Origin: an uncultured Acidobacteriaceae bacterium
GTDB taxonomy: Bacteria; Acidobacteriota; Terriglobia; Terriglobales; Acidobacteriaceae
Direction: 5' to 3'
NCBI GenBank assembly: GCA_903842065.1
Contig: CAIMKZ010000048.1
Span: forward strand, 1-64,000
Length of the DNA: 64,000 bases
The position numbers and the translations under genes were made by a program. Every line of letters starts with the position of its first letter. The stretch's first letter is position 1. Below the pieces are notes generated by a model that was not told the origin of the DNA, searched no databases, and saw nothing but the letters and a program-made list of their open reading frames with translations. Of this stretch, positions 44,290-54,249 are shown piece after piece.

Positions 44290-45894
44290 ATGAAGGTGCT
44301 TCGCAGTCTGGCTTTATTCGTGATGTGCGCCGCAGTTGCGGGCGCGCAGACCCATCGTGCATCGGCTCCGCCTGTGCCCACCCGGGGACCGCTTGCGGAT
44401 CGCCTGCAGGCGATTCTGGCCGATCCGGCGCTGAGTCACGCGCAGTTCGGCATCAGCGTGACGACGCTGGACGGGCAGCAGTTATATGGGCTGAACGAGG
44501 GGCGGATGTTTACTCCGGCGTCGAATGCCAAGCTGGCGACGACGGCGGCGGCGTTTGCGCTGCTGCCGGTGCAGACGCTGACGTGGACGACGTTTGTGGT
44601 GGCGGAGGGGGAGATAGACGCGAGCGGTACGTTGCACGGAGACCTGGTGCTGCTGGGTTCGGGCGATCCGACGATGAACTCGCGCCGGTATCCCTACCAG
44701 GCGCCCGCGGCCGCGAAGGCAGACGAGCCGGCTTCAGAGTTCGAAGAAGAGCAAAAGCCGAAGCCGATGAGTCCCGAGGACCAGCTTGCGTTGCAGGTGG
44801 AGCAGTCGGGGCTGAGAAGCGTGACGGGCGACATCGTAGGCGACGACTCGTTTTATGTGCATGAGCCGTGGGGTCAGGCTTGGGCGTGGAACGACATCCA
44901 GTGGAACTACGGCGCGCCGGTTTCGGCGTTGACACTGCACGAGAACGCGCAGGAGTTGACGCTCAAGCCCGATCCGGAACAGGATGGCGCGGTTGCGGCT
45001 GAGTGGAAGCCCGACGCGGACTACTTTACGCTGGACAACCGGATGAAGGCGGGAGCGGCGGCGCATCCGGGGATTGAGCGCGCGCCGGGAACGATCGAGG
45101 TGCGAACCTGGGGCACGGCTCCGGCAGACGGCGTACATGTGAGCCTGGCGGTTGACGATCCGGCGCAGTACGCGGCGTCGCTGCTGAAGCTGGCGCTGAT
45201 GCGGCGGGGAGTTACGGTGAGCGGTGCGCCGAGCGCGCGGCACCTGATAGGCGAGGGGTCAGGCGACTTTGCCGGCGAGCGTGCGGAGCCGGTCGAGTTT
45301 TCGCCGGTGGGGGTATTGAGCGTTGTGGCTCCGGTGCGGAATCGGCGGGTGCTGGCGGCGCATATCTCGGTGCCGGTGGCCCAGGACATTCTGATGACGA
45401 ACAAGACCAGCCAGAATCTGCACGCCGAACTGCTGCTGCGGCTGCTGGGCAAGACGCTGGGCAAGGAAGGCAGCTTCGCGCAGGGCTCGCGGGTAGTGCG
45501 GCAGTTTCTGGTGAATGCCGGGGTGGACGACGGGGACTTTTACCTGCTCGACGGCTCGGGGCTGAGCGCGGAGGACCGGATTGCGCCGCGGGCGCTGACG
45601 AAGCTGCTGGGCTATGCGTCGCGCCAGCCGTGGGGAAACGACTGGCGCGCAACGTTGCCGCTGGCGGGAGTCGACGGGACGCTGCGTAACCGGTTCAAGG
45701 GTACTCCGCTAGAGGGCAAGATGTGGGCCAAGACGGGTACGCTCGACGGGGTGACGGGGCTGAGCGGCTACATTGCGGCGGCGAGCGGCCGGACGGTGGC
45801 TTTCTCAGTGCTGGTGAACGGTTTCAGGCCGGGAAGCGTTGCCGAGGCTGGGGCAGTGAACCGGATTGTTGAGGCGATCCAGGCGGCGGAGTAG
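44290..45894 (+). CDS. dacB: D-alanyl-D-alanine carboxypeptidase/endopeptidase (PBP4/DacB family)
   Basis: I start at the ATG at 44290 ([20 protein letters not shown]), giving 534 residues with a signal peptide; the same frame stays open far upstream, but only as antisense of folP and mnmE. Active-site motifs are SxxK S78-N-A-K81 in [12 protein letters not shown], the SxN-type TSQNLHAE, and KTG in [13 protein letters not shown]. The large insertion between SxxK and SxN is typical of the PBP4 (peptidase S13) group. It trims peptidoglycan stem peptides in the periplasm. A long palindromic terminator follows. Confidence 0.94.
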   Translation: MKVLRSLALFVMCAAVAGAQTHRASAPPVPTRGPLADRLQAILADPALSHAQFGISVTTLDGQQLYGLNEGRMFTPASNAKLATTAAAFALLPVQTLTWTTFVVAEGEIDASGTLHGDLVLLGSGDPTMNSRRYPYQAPAAAKADEPASEFEEEQKPKPMSPEDQLALQVEQSGLRSVTGDIVGDDSFYVHEPWGQAWAWNDIQWNYGAPVSALTLHENAQELTLKPDPEQDGAVAAEWKPDADYFTLDNRMKAGAAAHPGIERAPGTIEVRTWGTAPADGVHVSLAVDDPAQYAASLLKLALMRRGVTVSGAPSARHLIGEGSGDFAGERAEPVEFSPVGVLSVVAPVRNRRVLAAHISVPVAQDILMTNKTSQNLHAELLLRLLGKTLGKEGSFAQGSRVVRQFLVNAGVDDGDFYLLDGSGLSAEDRIAPRALTKLLGYASRQPWGNDWRATLPLAGVDGTLRNRFKGTPLEGKMWAKTGTLDGVTGLSGYIAAASGRTVAFSVLVNGFRPGSVAEAGAVNRIVEAIQAAE

Positions 45895-45940
45895 ATACCT
45901 GATGAAGCAGGACTGAACGGAAGAGCGCCGGGCAATTGCG

Positions 45941-45988
45941 GCGAAAACACTGAGGGCCGCCCATGTGGGCGGCCCTCAGTGTTTTCGC
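45941..45988. terminator. Perfect 23-base palindromic bidirectional terminator
   Basis: The left arm 45941-45963 and right arm 45966-45988 are exact complements around TG. AAAACAC on one side and GTGTTTT on the other give a U-run in either direction. It lies between the convergent dacB and bamA genes and can end both. Confidence 0.9.
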
Positions 45989-45999
45989 TTTGTGGTTTT

Positions 46000-48963
46000 T
46001 TAGAAGGTGGTTGAGATGGTGAGGCGGAAGGTTTTGCGGGGCTCGCGGAAGGTGTACTGCGAGCCGTATGCCTGGACGGCACCCTGGTAGGTGTAGTCGC
46101 CGGCGCCTCCCGGGGGGAACATGGCGCGGGTAATGAGTTCGCCGGAGCAGCTGAGCTGATTTACACCCTTGTTGTCGTTGCAATAAGGGGTCTCGTAGAG
46201 GCGCAGCGGGTTCCAAGCGTAGAAGAGACGGAAGGGGGCGTTGATGACCGGCATGATGACGCCGAGCTCTACGCCGGTGGACATGCGTGGCACGTAGTTG
46301 GTTCCGGAGACGGGGCGGATGTCCTTCTGGAAGCCTACCTGCGAGCCGTGGATGGTGCTGTAGCAGGAGGTGAGCGATCCGATGGTCTGGAGGGCCTGGC
46401 ATCCGTACAGGGGGGCGGTGAGCGAGGTAAAGCCCTGCGGGCTCTGCTTCAACTGTCCGCCGTTAATGGCCATGTCCATGCCGAAGTCGTTAAAGATCGA
46501 GAAGGTGAAAGGCCCGACGACGGGGATTCTGTACTCGACGTTTGTGGTGATGCTGGTGTCACCGCCGACGGAGGCGACGCCGTAGATGGGCAGGGGGACT
46601 TCAACACAGGCGCTGTTAGCCGTGTTTGTGGGCTGCTGGGGCACGCAGCTTCCGTCGGGATTCATGAGGCGGAAGGGCACGCGGGTGGGGACGTAACCGT
46701 AGGGGGTCGTGGAGCGGACGTCGAAGCCGCGGAGGTCTGCCTCGCCGCCGGAGTAGAAGCGGTTGTTTGGCGGTGCGACGGCGCCGCCGAATCCCTGCAC
46801 GTAGCCAAGCTGAGCGCGCACGGCGAGCACGTTGCGTCCGCTCTCTGAGCGCTTGAGGTAGTGCATGGGGAAGTACTGCTTGTAGGATGCCATGGGCCCG
46901 ATGTAGCGCACATTGCCCCACAACCCGGAGGTCTGCATCACGAAGGTGTATTCCTTGCCATTACGCGGACGCATGGGGTTGTTGACGGTGTTGTAGACAT
47001 AGCTGAGCGAGACCGAGCTGCTGATGATGCCAGCCAGCGGATTCGAGCCCTGAATGCCGGAGCGGAAGGCGATGGTCTGGAAGAAGGAAGACGATGCGTT
47101 GCTGAAGGCCGTGATCGTGGACCTGTTCCATGAGTAAGTGAAGCCGACGCGCTGGAAGGCATGGCGGCGGAGCGGATAGCTGACCGAGAAGTTGAAGCCC
47201 TGCGACGCAGTGTTGTAGTTCTGGGTGAGCGACTTTTCGGCGTCGGAGAGATTGAGAGAGGCTCCGCTGGTCGCCTGGTAGTTCTTGGCGGCGTTGAAGT
47301 CTTCCTTCTGGTTGAAGATCTGGAAGCCGACGTTGATGGGCCTGTTCTTGATGTAAGGCTGGGTAAAACCGAAGGTGAACTGGCGGCTGATGGACCCCAG
47401 GTTGGCCTGGAGGCTGAGTGTTTCGCCGAGGCCGAGGAAGTTGTTGGTCTGGTAGTTGAGTCCGATGAAAGCGCCGGACATGCCGCTGACGCCACCGTTC
47501 ATACCGACCGAGTTCTTGCCCTTTTCCTTAACCTTGAGGAGGAGATCGACGGTTCCTGCATCGGCATCCTGATGGGCCTCGGAGTCGGTTTCGACCTTGA
47601 GGGGTTCGAAGTACTCGAGCTGGTTGAGGCGGAGCAGGCTGTACTCCCAGAGCTGGGAGTTGTAGACCGATCCTTCGTCGAGCATGAGCTCGCGGCGGAT
47701 GACGCGGTCGCGGGTGACGGTGTTGCCCTGGAACTCGATGCGGGAGACGAAGAACTGCTTGCCTTCATCGATGTCAATGTTCATCGAGACGGTTTTTTTC
47801 TGGTCGTCGTAATCGAGCCTTGGGATAGCGCCGAAGTTGATGTAGCCTAGCTGACCGTAGGCCTTCTTGAGGGCTTCAAGGCCCTTGCCGATTGCGGTGG
47901 CGCTGAACCATTCCCCGTCGCGGAGGACGAAGGTGGAGCGCAGGGCGTTGGCATTGGTGACGGCCTTGTTGCCGGTGAAGGTGATCTTGCTGAGGCGGTA
48001 ACGGTCGCCTTCCTCGATGGGCAGCAGAATGTCGATGCGCTTGCCTTTGCGGGGACGGAAGGTGAACCAGTTGAGGCCGGCCTCGTCGCGCACCTGGGTG
48101 CGGGGCTGCTCGACGGCGGCGTTGGCGTAGCCCTTGTCGCGATAGGCCTGGCGGACGCGCTCGGTATCTTCCTCGAGCTTGGTGGCGTCGAAGGTCTGCG
48201 GGAAGAGGTCCTCAAAGACGATCGAATACGGGATGCCGATGGGCTTGAGGTTCTTCATCGAGCGGCGCAGGTAGAGCGGCTTGATGTTGGGGTTGCCGGC
48301 GAACTTGATTTCGCCGACTTTGACCACCGGGCCTTCCTTGATGTTGAAGTTCACCTGTACGGAGGCAGGGGGAATGGTCTTGACCTCGGTGCGGACCGTG
48401 GCGAACTGGTGGCCGTGCTCGGCGAGCATCTCTTTGAGGATGGTCTCGGCGCGCTTGATCTTGGCGGGGTCGTACTGGCTTTCGACGGTCAGGCCGACCT
48501 TCTGCTTTTTGAAGCGATCGAGGACGTCAGACTGCGTGACGCTGTTGAGGCCCTTGTAGTTGATCTCGCGGATATTCGGCTTCTCACGGACGAAGATGTC
48601 GAGGATGATGCCTTTTTCGGAGTCCTCACGTTCGATGCGGAGGTCGTCGAAGTAAGCGGTGTTCCACAGCGAGTTAAAGTCGCGCTCGATGGAGATGACA
48701 TCGTAGGCATCGCCGACGTGGGTAAAGAGCCGCGCGAGGATGGTTTCCTTCGGAATGCGGCGATTTCCAACGATGCGAATCTGCTCGATGGGCTGGCCTG
48801 CGGCCTGCACCTGCTGACCTGCGCGAGCGCTCTGCGCGGTTGCGGCGGCGGGTGCCGCGGCAACGCCGAGCAGCAGCAAGCAAGCCGCAGCAGTTATTGG
48901 CGCAGCGGCGGCGCGACGAGCGCGCGAGGCGGCTGAGCGGATGGAAATGTGCGTACTTCTCAC
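46000..48963 (-). CDS. bamA: Outer membrane assembly factor BamA
   Basis: I favour the GTG at 48963, giving 987 residues and a clear signal region (MRSTHISIRSAASRARR, then a hydrophobic Ala/Leu stretch to AQSA). The ATG at 49017 is the main alternative; a start further upstream would precede the promoter. POTRA domains fill the first half (IEQIRIVGNRRIPKETILARL; GLNSVTQSDVLDRFKKQKVG; VGEIKFAGNPNIK; LSKITFTGNKAVTNANALRSTF; VSRIEFQGNTVTRDRVIRRELMLDEG). The barrel contains the ADLRGFDVRS loop motif and ends KTFRLTISTTF. It inserts beta-barrel proteins into the outer membrane. Confidence 0.95.
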   Translation of the reverse strand: MRSTHISIRSAASRARRAAAAPITAAACLLLLGVAAAPAAATAQSARAGQQVQAAGQPIEQIRIVGNRRIPKETILARLFTHVGDAYDVISIERDFNSLWNTAYFDDLRIEREDSEKGIILDIFVREKPNIREINYKGLNSVTQSDVLDRFKKQKVGLTVESQYDPAKIKRAETILKEMLAEHGHQFATVRTEVKTIPPASVQVNFNIKEGPVVKVGEIKFAGNPNIKPLYLRRSMKNLKPIGIPYSIVFEDLFPQTFDATKLEEDTERVRQAYRDKGYANAAVEQPRTQVRDEAGLNWFTFRPRKGKRIDILLPIEEGDRYRLSKITFTGNKAVTNANALRSTFVLRDGEWFSATAIGKGLEALKKAYGQLGYINFGAIPRLDYDDQKKTVSMNIDIDEGKQFFVSRIEFQGNTVTRDRVIRRELMLDEGSVYNSQLWEYSLLRLNQLEYFEPLKVETDSEAHQDADAGTVDLLLKVKEKGKNSVGMNGGVSGMSGAFIGLNYQTNNFLGLGETLSLQANLGSISRQFTFGFTQPYIKNRPINVGFQIFNQKEDFNAAKNYQATSGASLNLSDAEKSLTQNYNTASQGFNFSVSYPLRRHAFQRVGFTYSWNRSTITAFSNASSSFFQTIAFRSGIQGSNPLAGIISSSVSLSYVYNTVNNPMRPRNGKEYTFVMQTSGLWGNVRYIGPMASYKQYFPMHYLKRSESGRNVLAVRAQLGYVQGFGGAVAPPNNRFYSGGEADLRGFDVRSTTPYGYVPTRVPFRLMNPDGSCVPQQPTNTANSACVEVPLPIYGVASVGGDTSITTNVEYRIPVVGPFTFSIFNDFGMDMAINGGQLKQSPQGFTSLTAPLYGCQALQTIGSLTSCYSTIHGSQVGFQKDIRPVSGTNYVPRMSTGVELGVIMPVINAPFRLFYAWNPLRLYETPYCNDNKGVNQLSCSGELITRAMFPPGGAGDYTYQGAVQAYGSQYTFREPRKTFRLTISTTF

Positions 48964-49692
48964 CGGGCCTTGGCCCTGCGGCGAGCACGAGATCTTGTGC
49001 GGTCCATGGATCGGCATCACGGGAAAAATATGCACACCCTCAATTACAGGATCAGTTACTGCCGTGCCTGCACGGAAAAGTCGATTATATTGGAGCACTC
49101 CCCCCGCTGCCCAATACAGGCGGCGGGAATTGAGCTGCCAATCGCCCATTCCAGAACCCTGTCCGGGCGCAGCCCGAGCAGGTAACAAGCCAGCCCGGCG
49201 CCGCCGTGGGGCGACACTAAAGGCCTACCACACAGTCTACCGGAGCGGGGCGGGGTTTCGGGGGCTTCGGGGAAGGTTGTGGCAAGAATCTGGCAGGTAT
49301 CGGCTTCGCGGTCCGATTCTCCCGGTCAGGGACTGCCAGCCGCCGTGGCGGGTGGAGGTGGTGCGGCGGCTGGCAGTGGCCGAGAAATTCGACCAAACCA
49401 GTCCGGCATACGAAACTACAGTGCCACCTTATGCGTCATTCCTATATAACTAAACGGACGTGTGGGAAGGCTTCCTTGGGAGATTTTCGAGGCGGCTAGG
49501 GTACAGCCCCGTTTGATCGCAGATGTAATCGAATACACTAAAACCTCTGAGTGAACTCCGATCCGGAGGGCAGGCGCGTACGAGTCCGGGTGCGGGCTAC
49601 TAATAGTTGCAGATTTCCGCATACGGCGCGGATATGGACTTGCAGCCGAGCGGAGAAGCGCCGGTAACCGGCGGGGAGCGAGAGCCAGACTT
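48964..49692. other. Divergent region between bamA and the RND operon
   Basis: The bamA-proximal part contains the promoter below and the alternative bamA starts. From 49190 to 49692 no frame looks coding. A weak -35/-10 pair toward the RND genes (TTTGAT 49512-49517, TACACT 49534-49539, 16 bases apart) is possible. No repeat copy was found. Confidence 0.4.
49084..49114 (-). promoter_or_regulatory. Promoter for bamA
   Basis: On the minus strand a perfect TATAAT occupies 49089-49084, with TTGGGC at 49114-49109 and a 19-base gap. Transcription would start near 49077, upstream of both likely bamA start codons but downstream of the longest open frame's start. Confidence 0.6.
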
Positions 49693-52600
49693 ATGATGTG
49701 GTTGGTTCGGATTGCGCTGAGGCGGCCCTACACCTTTGTTGTCTTCGCGCTATTGATTCTTATCCTCGGCGTCCTCAGCATCGAGTCGATGCCGGTCGAT
49801 ATTTTTCCGAACATCAACATCCCGGTTGTGACAGTTTCGTGGACCTACAGCGGTCTGTCGGCCGAGCAGATCTCCAACCGCATCGTCTACCAGAGCGAGC
49901 GTACCCTGACTTCCACGGTCAGCGATATCGAGCACATCGAGTCGCGGACACTGGTCGGCATCGGAATTATCAAGATTTACTTTCACCCGAATGTGAATAT
50001 CGGTCAGGCTGTAGCCCAGGTAGCAGCTATCAGCCAGACGGCGCTGCGGACTATGCCTCCGGGCGTGAATCCGCCGGGTGTGCTTGTGTTCAACGCCTCG
50101 AGCGTTCCGATTCTGCAGCTGAGTTTTTCCGGCGAAGGTCTGAACGAGCAGCGGCTCAGCGACCTGGCTACGAACACGGTTCGTACCCAATTCGCCACCA
50201 TCGAAGGCTCACAGACCCCGGCGCCCTTCGGCGGGCGCAACCGTCAGATCGAGGTGGACCTGGACCCGGCCGCGATGCAGGCCAAGGGACTGTCCGCGTC
50301 GGACGTAACCACCGCGATCGGAGCGCAGAACATCATTGCCCCGGCGGGCACGATCAAAATGGGCACGCTGGAGTATCAAGTCGAGACCAACTCCGCGCCC
50401 TCGGTTCTTAACGACCTGAACAACCTGCCCATCAAGGTGGTGAATGGGGCGATTGTCTATGTCCGCGATGTGGCGCATGTGCGCGACGGCAACGCTCCGC
50501 AGTCGAATATCGTGCGCGTGGACGGCAAGCGCGCCGTATTGCTGAACATCATGAAGACGGGCGCGGCCTCGACGCTCGATATTATCCACAGCCTGCGCGC
50601 CAAGCTGGAATACGTCAGGGGTGAGCTGCCGCCGGAGCTTCAGATCCGCGCTCTCGCCGACCAGTCGGTCTTCGTTGCCGCCTCGGTGAACGGCGTGGTG
50701 CGGGAGACGGTGATCGCCGCGTGCCTGACGGCCATCATGATTCTGATGTTTCTTGGCAGTTGGCGCTCGACAGTCATCATCTCCATCTCGATTCCGCTTT
50801 CGATTCTGTCGTCCATCTGCCTGTTGTGGGCTTTCGGTCAGACCATCAACATCATGACCCTCGGCGGTCTGGCCCTGGCAGTTGGCATCCTTGTAGACGA
50901 TGCGACGGTGACCATCGAAAACATCAATCGACTGCTCGAAGAGGGTGTCGAACTGGAGCAGGCGATTCTGGATGGCTCGGCGCAGATTGTGGTGCCCGCG
51001 CTGGTTTCGACGCTCTCCATCTGCATTGTTTTCGTCCCGATGTTCTTTCTCACCGGGGTGGCGCGGTATCTGTTTGTACCTATGGCGGCTGCGGTGGTCT
51101 TCGCCATGCTGGCCAGTTTCCTGCTTTCGCGGACGCTGGTGCCGACGATGTCCAAATTTCTGCTCCGCGAGCACAATGATGCCGATGCAGCCCGGAGAAG
51201 CACCAGTTGGAATCCCTTTATCCGGGTTCAGTTGCTTTTCACAGCGGGCTTTGAGTCGATGCGCCGCGGCTATCTTCGCCTGCTGACCTACGCGGTGGAC
51301 CATGCCGGCGCGTTCATCATTCTCTTCCTGGTGTTTACGGTTGGCTCGGTGGGGCTGCTGGTGAACTGGCTGGGCCAGGACTTCTTCCCGACCGTCGACG
51401 CCGGTCAGTTCAAGATTCACATGCGCGCGCACACCGGGACCCGGATCGAAGAGACGGCCGCGATCTGCGACAGCGTAGAGAACACGATTCGTTCCCAGAT
51501 TCCAGCCAACGAGATGGGCGCGATGCTGGACATCATCGGTCTGCCCTTCACTGCTACGAACCTGAGCTACCTCAACTCGGCGCCCGTGGGTACCTACGAC
51601 GCCGACATCCAGGTGGAACTGGCGCGAAAACATCGCCCCACGCAGCAGTACGTAGAGAAGATACGCAAGGTGCTGACCGAGAAGTATCCGGGCGTCATGT
51701 TTTACACTTCTCCGGTCGACATCGTGACCCAGATCCTGAACTTCGGTCTGGCCGCCCCCATCGACGTTCAGATCGTGGGCCGTAATACGGCGGGCAACCG
51801 CGCCCTGGCCACGCGCGTTCTCGGCGAGGTTCGGTATGTTCCGGGCGTGGTGGACGCGCGAATTCAGCAGCCATTTAACTCGCCGCGGATGACGGTGAAT
51901 GTGGATCGGACCCGCAGCGAGGAGGTGGGTCTGACGCAGCAGAACGTGGCCCAGAGCATGCTTGTGTCACTGAGCGGCAGCTTCCAGACCTCGCCGACGT
52001 TCTATCTCGATCCGCGCACTGGTGTTTCCTATTCGGTTCAGGTCCAGACGCCGCAGTACAAACTCGACAGTCTGAGTGCCCTCAAGGGGATCTCGGTTTC
52101 GGGTCCGGGAACGGTAATGCAGGCCGGGGCTTCGCCTTATGCCTTTGCTCCGGGCGCCGCCGTGCCCACGTCGAACGCCGCGGCGTCCACCACAGCTCCT
52201 GGTGCGGCGACCAAGCCGATACAAGTGCTGGGTAACCTAGCCACATTCACCCCCGGAGTGCAACAGGCCGAGGTGGCTCACTACGATATCGAACCGGTGA
52301 TCGACGTTTACGCCAACGTGGAGGGGACCGATCTTGGCTCGGTGACGCGCAGGGTGGAGGATATTGTGGCTCGCCACCAGAAAGATCTGCCTACGGGTTC
52401 GCACTTCATGCTGCGCGGTCAGAGCCAGACGATGCGCACCTCGTACGCCGGACTTCTGGCCGGGCTGGCATTTTCGATCCTGCTGGTTTACCTGCTGATT
52501 GTGGTCAACTTCCAGTCGTGGCTCGATCCGTTCCTGATTATCTCGGCGCTGCCTGCGGCGCTTGCCGGGATCGTGTGGATGCTCTTCCTGACCAACACGC

Positions 52601-53010
52601 ACCTGAGCGTTCCGGCGCTGACCGGCGCCATTATGTGCATGGGCGTGGCGACAGCAAACTCGATTCTGGTGGTCAGCTTTGCGCGCGACCAGATGAAGAT
52701 GATGGTCGGCAACCCGCGCCAGGCGGCCATCAACGCGGGTTTTGTGCGCATCCGCCCGGTGATTATGACCGCCGGCGCAATGATCATCGGCATGCTTCCC
52801 ATGGCGTTGAGCATCGGCGAGGGCGGGGAACAGAACGCGCCGCTGGGCCGCGCGGTGATCGGCGGACTGCTGCTGGCCACGGTGGCCACCCTGTTCTTTG
52901 TTCCGGCGTTCTTCTCCTTCATGCACGGCCGTCTGGAGCGTCGGCGGCTGGCAGCAGAAGGCAACGTGCGGGCCTCGGCCTATGACGAATTCGACGTGAG
53001 ACCGGAGTAG
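49693..53010 (+). CDS. RND family efflux permease (HAE1-like)
   Basis: A 1105-residue protein with the RND layout: helix 1 (RRPYTFVVFALLILILGVLSIESMPVDIFPNINIPVV), a periplasmic domain, helices 2-6, a second large periplasmic domain, and helices 8-12. The charged helix-4 motif is GGLALAVGILVDDATVTIENINR with the Asp pair used for proton relay. A low-complexity Ala/Pro/Thr insert sits at about residues 805-855. It is the pump of a tripartite drug or metabolite exporter. The adaptor gene follows after 5 bases. Confidence 0.94.
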   Translation: MMWLVRIALRRPYTFVVFALLILILGVLSIESMPVDIFPNINIPVVTVSWTYSGLSAEQISNRIVYQSERTLTSTVSDIEHIESRTLVGIGIIKIYFHPNVNIGQAVAQVAAISQTALRTMPPGVNPPGVLVFNASSVPILQLSFSGEGLNEQRLSDLATNTVRTQFATIEGSQTPAPFGGRNRQIEVDLDPAAMQAKGLSASDVTTAIGAQNIIAPAGTIKMGTLEYQVETNSAPSVLNDLNNLPIKVVNGAIVYVRDVAHVRDGNAPQSNIVRVDGKRAVLLNIMKTGAASTLDIIHSLRAKLEYVRGELPPELQIRALADQSVFVAASVNGVVRETVIAACLTAIMILMFLGSWRSTVIISISIPLSILSSICLLWAFGQTINIMTLGGLALAVGILVDDATVTIENINRLLEEGVELEQAILDGSAQIVVPALVSTLSICIVFVPMFFLTGVARYLFVPMAAAVVFAMLASFLLSRTLVPTMSKFLLREHNDADAARRSTSWNPFIRVQLLFTAGFESMRRGYLRLLTYAVDHAGAFIILFLVFTVGSVGLLVNWLGQDFFPTVDAGQFKIHMRAHTGTRIEETAAICDSVENTIRSQIPANEMGAMLDIIGLPFTATNLSYLNSAPVGTYDADIQVELARKHRPTQQYVEKIRKVLTEKYPGVMFYTSPVDIVTQILNFGLAAPIDVQIVGRNTAGNRALATRVLGEVRYVPGVVDARIQQPFNSPRMTVNVDRTRSEEVGLTQQNVAQSMLVSLSGSFQTSPTFYLDPRTGVSYSVQVQTPQYKLDSLSALKGISVSGPGTVMQAGASPYAFAPGAAVPTSNAAASTTAPGAATKPIQVLGNLATFTPGVQQAEVAHYDIEPVIDVYANVEGTDLGSVTRRVEDIVARHQKDLPTGSHFMLRGQSQTMRTSYAGLLAGLAFSILLVYLLIVVNFQSWLDPFLIISALPAALAGIVWMLFLTNTHLSVPALTGAIMCMGVATANSILVVSFARDQMKMMVGNPRQAAINAGFVRIRPVIMTAGAMIIGMLPMALSIGEGGEQNAPLGRAVIGGLLLATVATLFFVPAFFSFMHGRLERRRLAAEGNVRASAYDEFDVRPE

Positions 53011-53015
53011 CTTAT

Positions 53016-54245
53016 ATGAGCAACGTGAACAATCCGCACTCGCAACCGGCTGAAGGCCAGCACGGCGCCCCGGCGCCGCGCCTTGCGCTACTTGTGGTCT
53101 CCCTTGTGGTGCTGGTCCTTGTTGTGCTTGGAATCGTTGGCGTACTGCGCCGCAAGCAATCGGCCACCGTACTCGCCGAGCGCACCACCGAGATGGCTCC
53201 GCCTACGGTCAATGTTGCCGCGCCGAAGCAGGGCGCTCCCACCGCCGAATTTATTTTGCCCGGCAACGTAACCGCCTTCACGGATGCGCCGATCTATGCA
53301 CATGCCGACGGCTACATCAGCCGCTGGTACTTCGACCTGGGTTCTCGGGTGAAGAAGGGCGCGCTGCTGGCCGAGATCGCCGCTCCGGAGCGCGATCAGG
53401 AGTTGCAGCAAGCCGAGCAGGCTCTTGTAAGCGCTCAGGCGACGGCGAAGAACGCGCAGATGCAGGCGGCGCGCTACTCCGATCTGGTGAAGACCAACGC
53501 GGTGAGTCAGCAGGACACGGACAACTGGCTGAACCAGGCCAATGCGACCACGGCGAGTGTTCGCTCCGCCGAGGCCAACGTGCGGCGGTTGCGCGAACTG
53601 CAAGCCTATGAGAAGGTCTACGCGCCCTTCGACGGCGTGATTACGGGCCGCAGCATCGATACCGGCCAACTGGTGAGCTCGGGCACGGCGACGCAGATGT
53701 TCCACCTGCAGGCGATTGAAACCCTGCGCGTCTACGCCAACGTGCCGCAGGCCTACTCGCAGTCGGTAAAGAAGGGCATGAAGGTCGGCCTGACCTTCCT
53801 GGAACATCCGGGCAAGACTTTCACGGGTACGCTGGTGCGCACGGCTTCCGCCATCGATCCGGCGAGCCGGACTCTTCTGGTTGAGATCGACGTGGACAAT
53901 CACGCGGGCGGACTGCTGCCGGGCTCAATGGCGCAGGTACACTTCAAGACCGCGACGATTGTGCAGAGCTATATCGTTCCCATGCCTGCGATTATCTTCC
54001 GCAGCGAGGGGCTGAGGCTGGGCACGGTGGTGAAGGACGAAAAGGGCAACGAGATCGCGCATCTGGTTCCGATCACCATCGGGCAGGACGACGGGGCCAC
54101 GGTACAGATTGTCTCCGGAATCGGCGCCAACGATCGCGTGATCCAGGATCCGCCCGACTCGCTGGTGGATGGCGAAAAGGTCAGGGTTGTTCATCCAGCG
54201 GCCAACGGCAAACCGAACGCCAAAGCCAAAGAGAACGAGGACTAG
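53016..54245 (+). CDS. RND efflux periplasmic adaptor (membrane fusion protein)
   Basis: A 409-residue protein with one N-terminal membrane anchor (LALLVVSLVVLVLVVLGIVGVLRR). Then come the lipoyl half (PIYAHADGYISRWYFDLGSRVKKGALLAEIAAPE), a coiled hairpin (QELQQAEQALVSAQATAKNAQMQAARYSDLVKTNAVSQQDTDNW), the second lipoyl half (YAPFDGVITGRSIDTGQLVSSG), and a beta-barrel with NHAGGLLPGSMAQVHF. It bridges permease and outer-membrane factor. Four bases separate its stop from the next ATG. Confidence 0.93.
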   Translation: MSNVNNPHSQPAEGQHGAPAPRLALLVVSLVVLVLVVLGIVGVLRRKQSATVLAERTTEMAPPTVNVAAPKQGAPTAEFILPGNVTAFTDAPIYAHADGYISRWYFDLGSRVKKGALLAEIAAPERDQELQQAEQALVSAQATAKNAQMQAARYSDLVKTNAVSQQDTDNWLNQANATTASVRSAEANVRRLRELQAYEKVYAPFDGVITGRSIDTGQLVSSGTATQMFHLQAIETLRVYANVPQAYSQSVKKGMKVGLTFLEHPGKTFTGTLVRTASAIDPASRTLLVEIDVDNHAGGLLPGSMAQVHFKTATIVQSYIVPMPAIIFRSEGLRLGTVVKDEKGNEIAHLVPITIGQDDGATVQIVSGIGANDRVIQDPPDSLVDGEKVRVVHPAANGKPNAKAKENED

Positions 54246-54249
54246 CGTT

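Noticed and set aside
49018..49188. A BamA start at 49188.
   Set aside because: It would place the start codon upstream of the TATAAT promoter at 49084-49089 and put 60-75 residues before the signal peptide.
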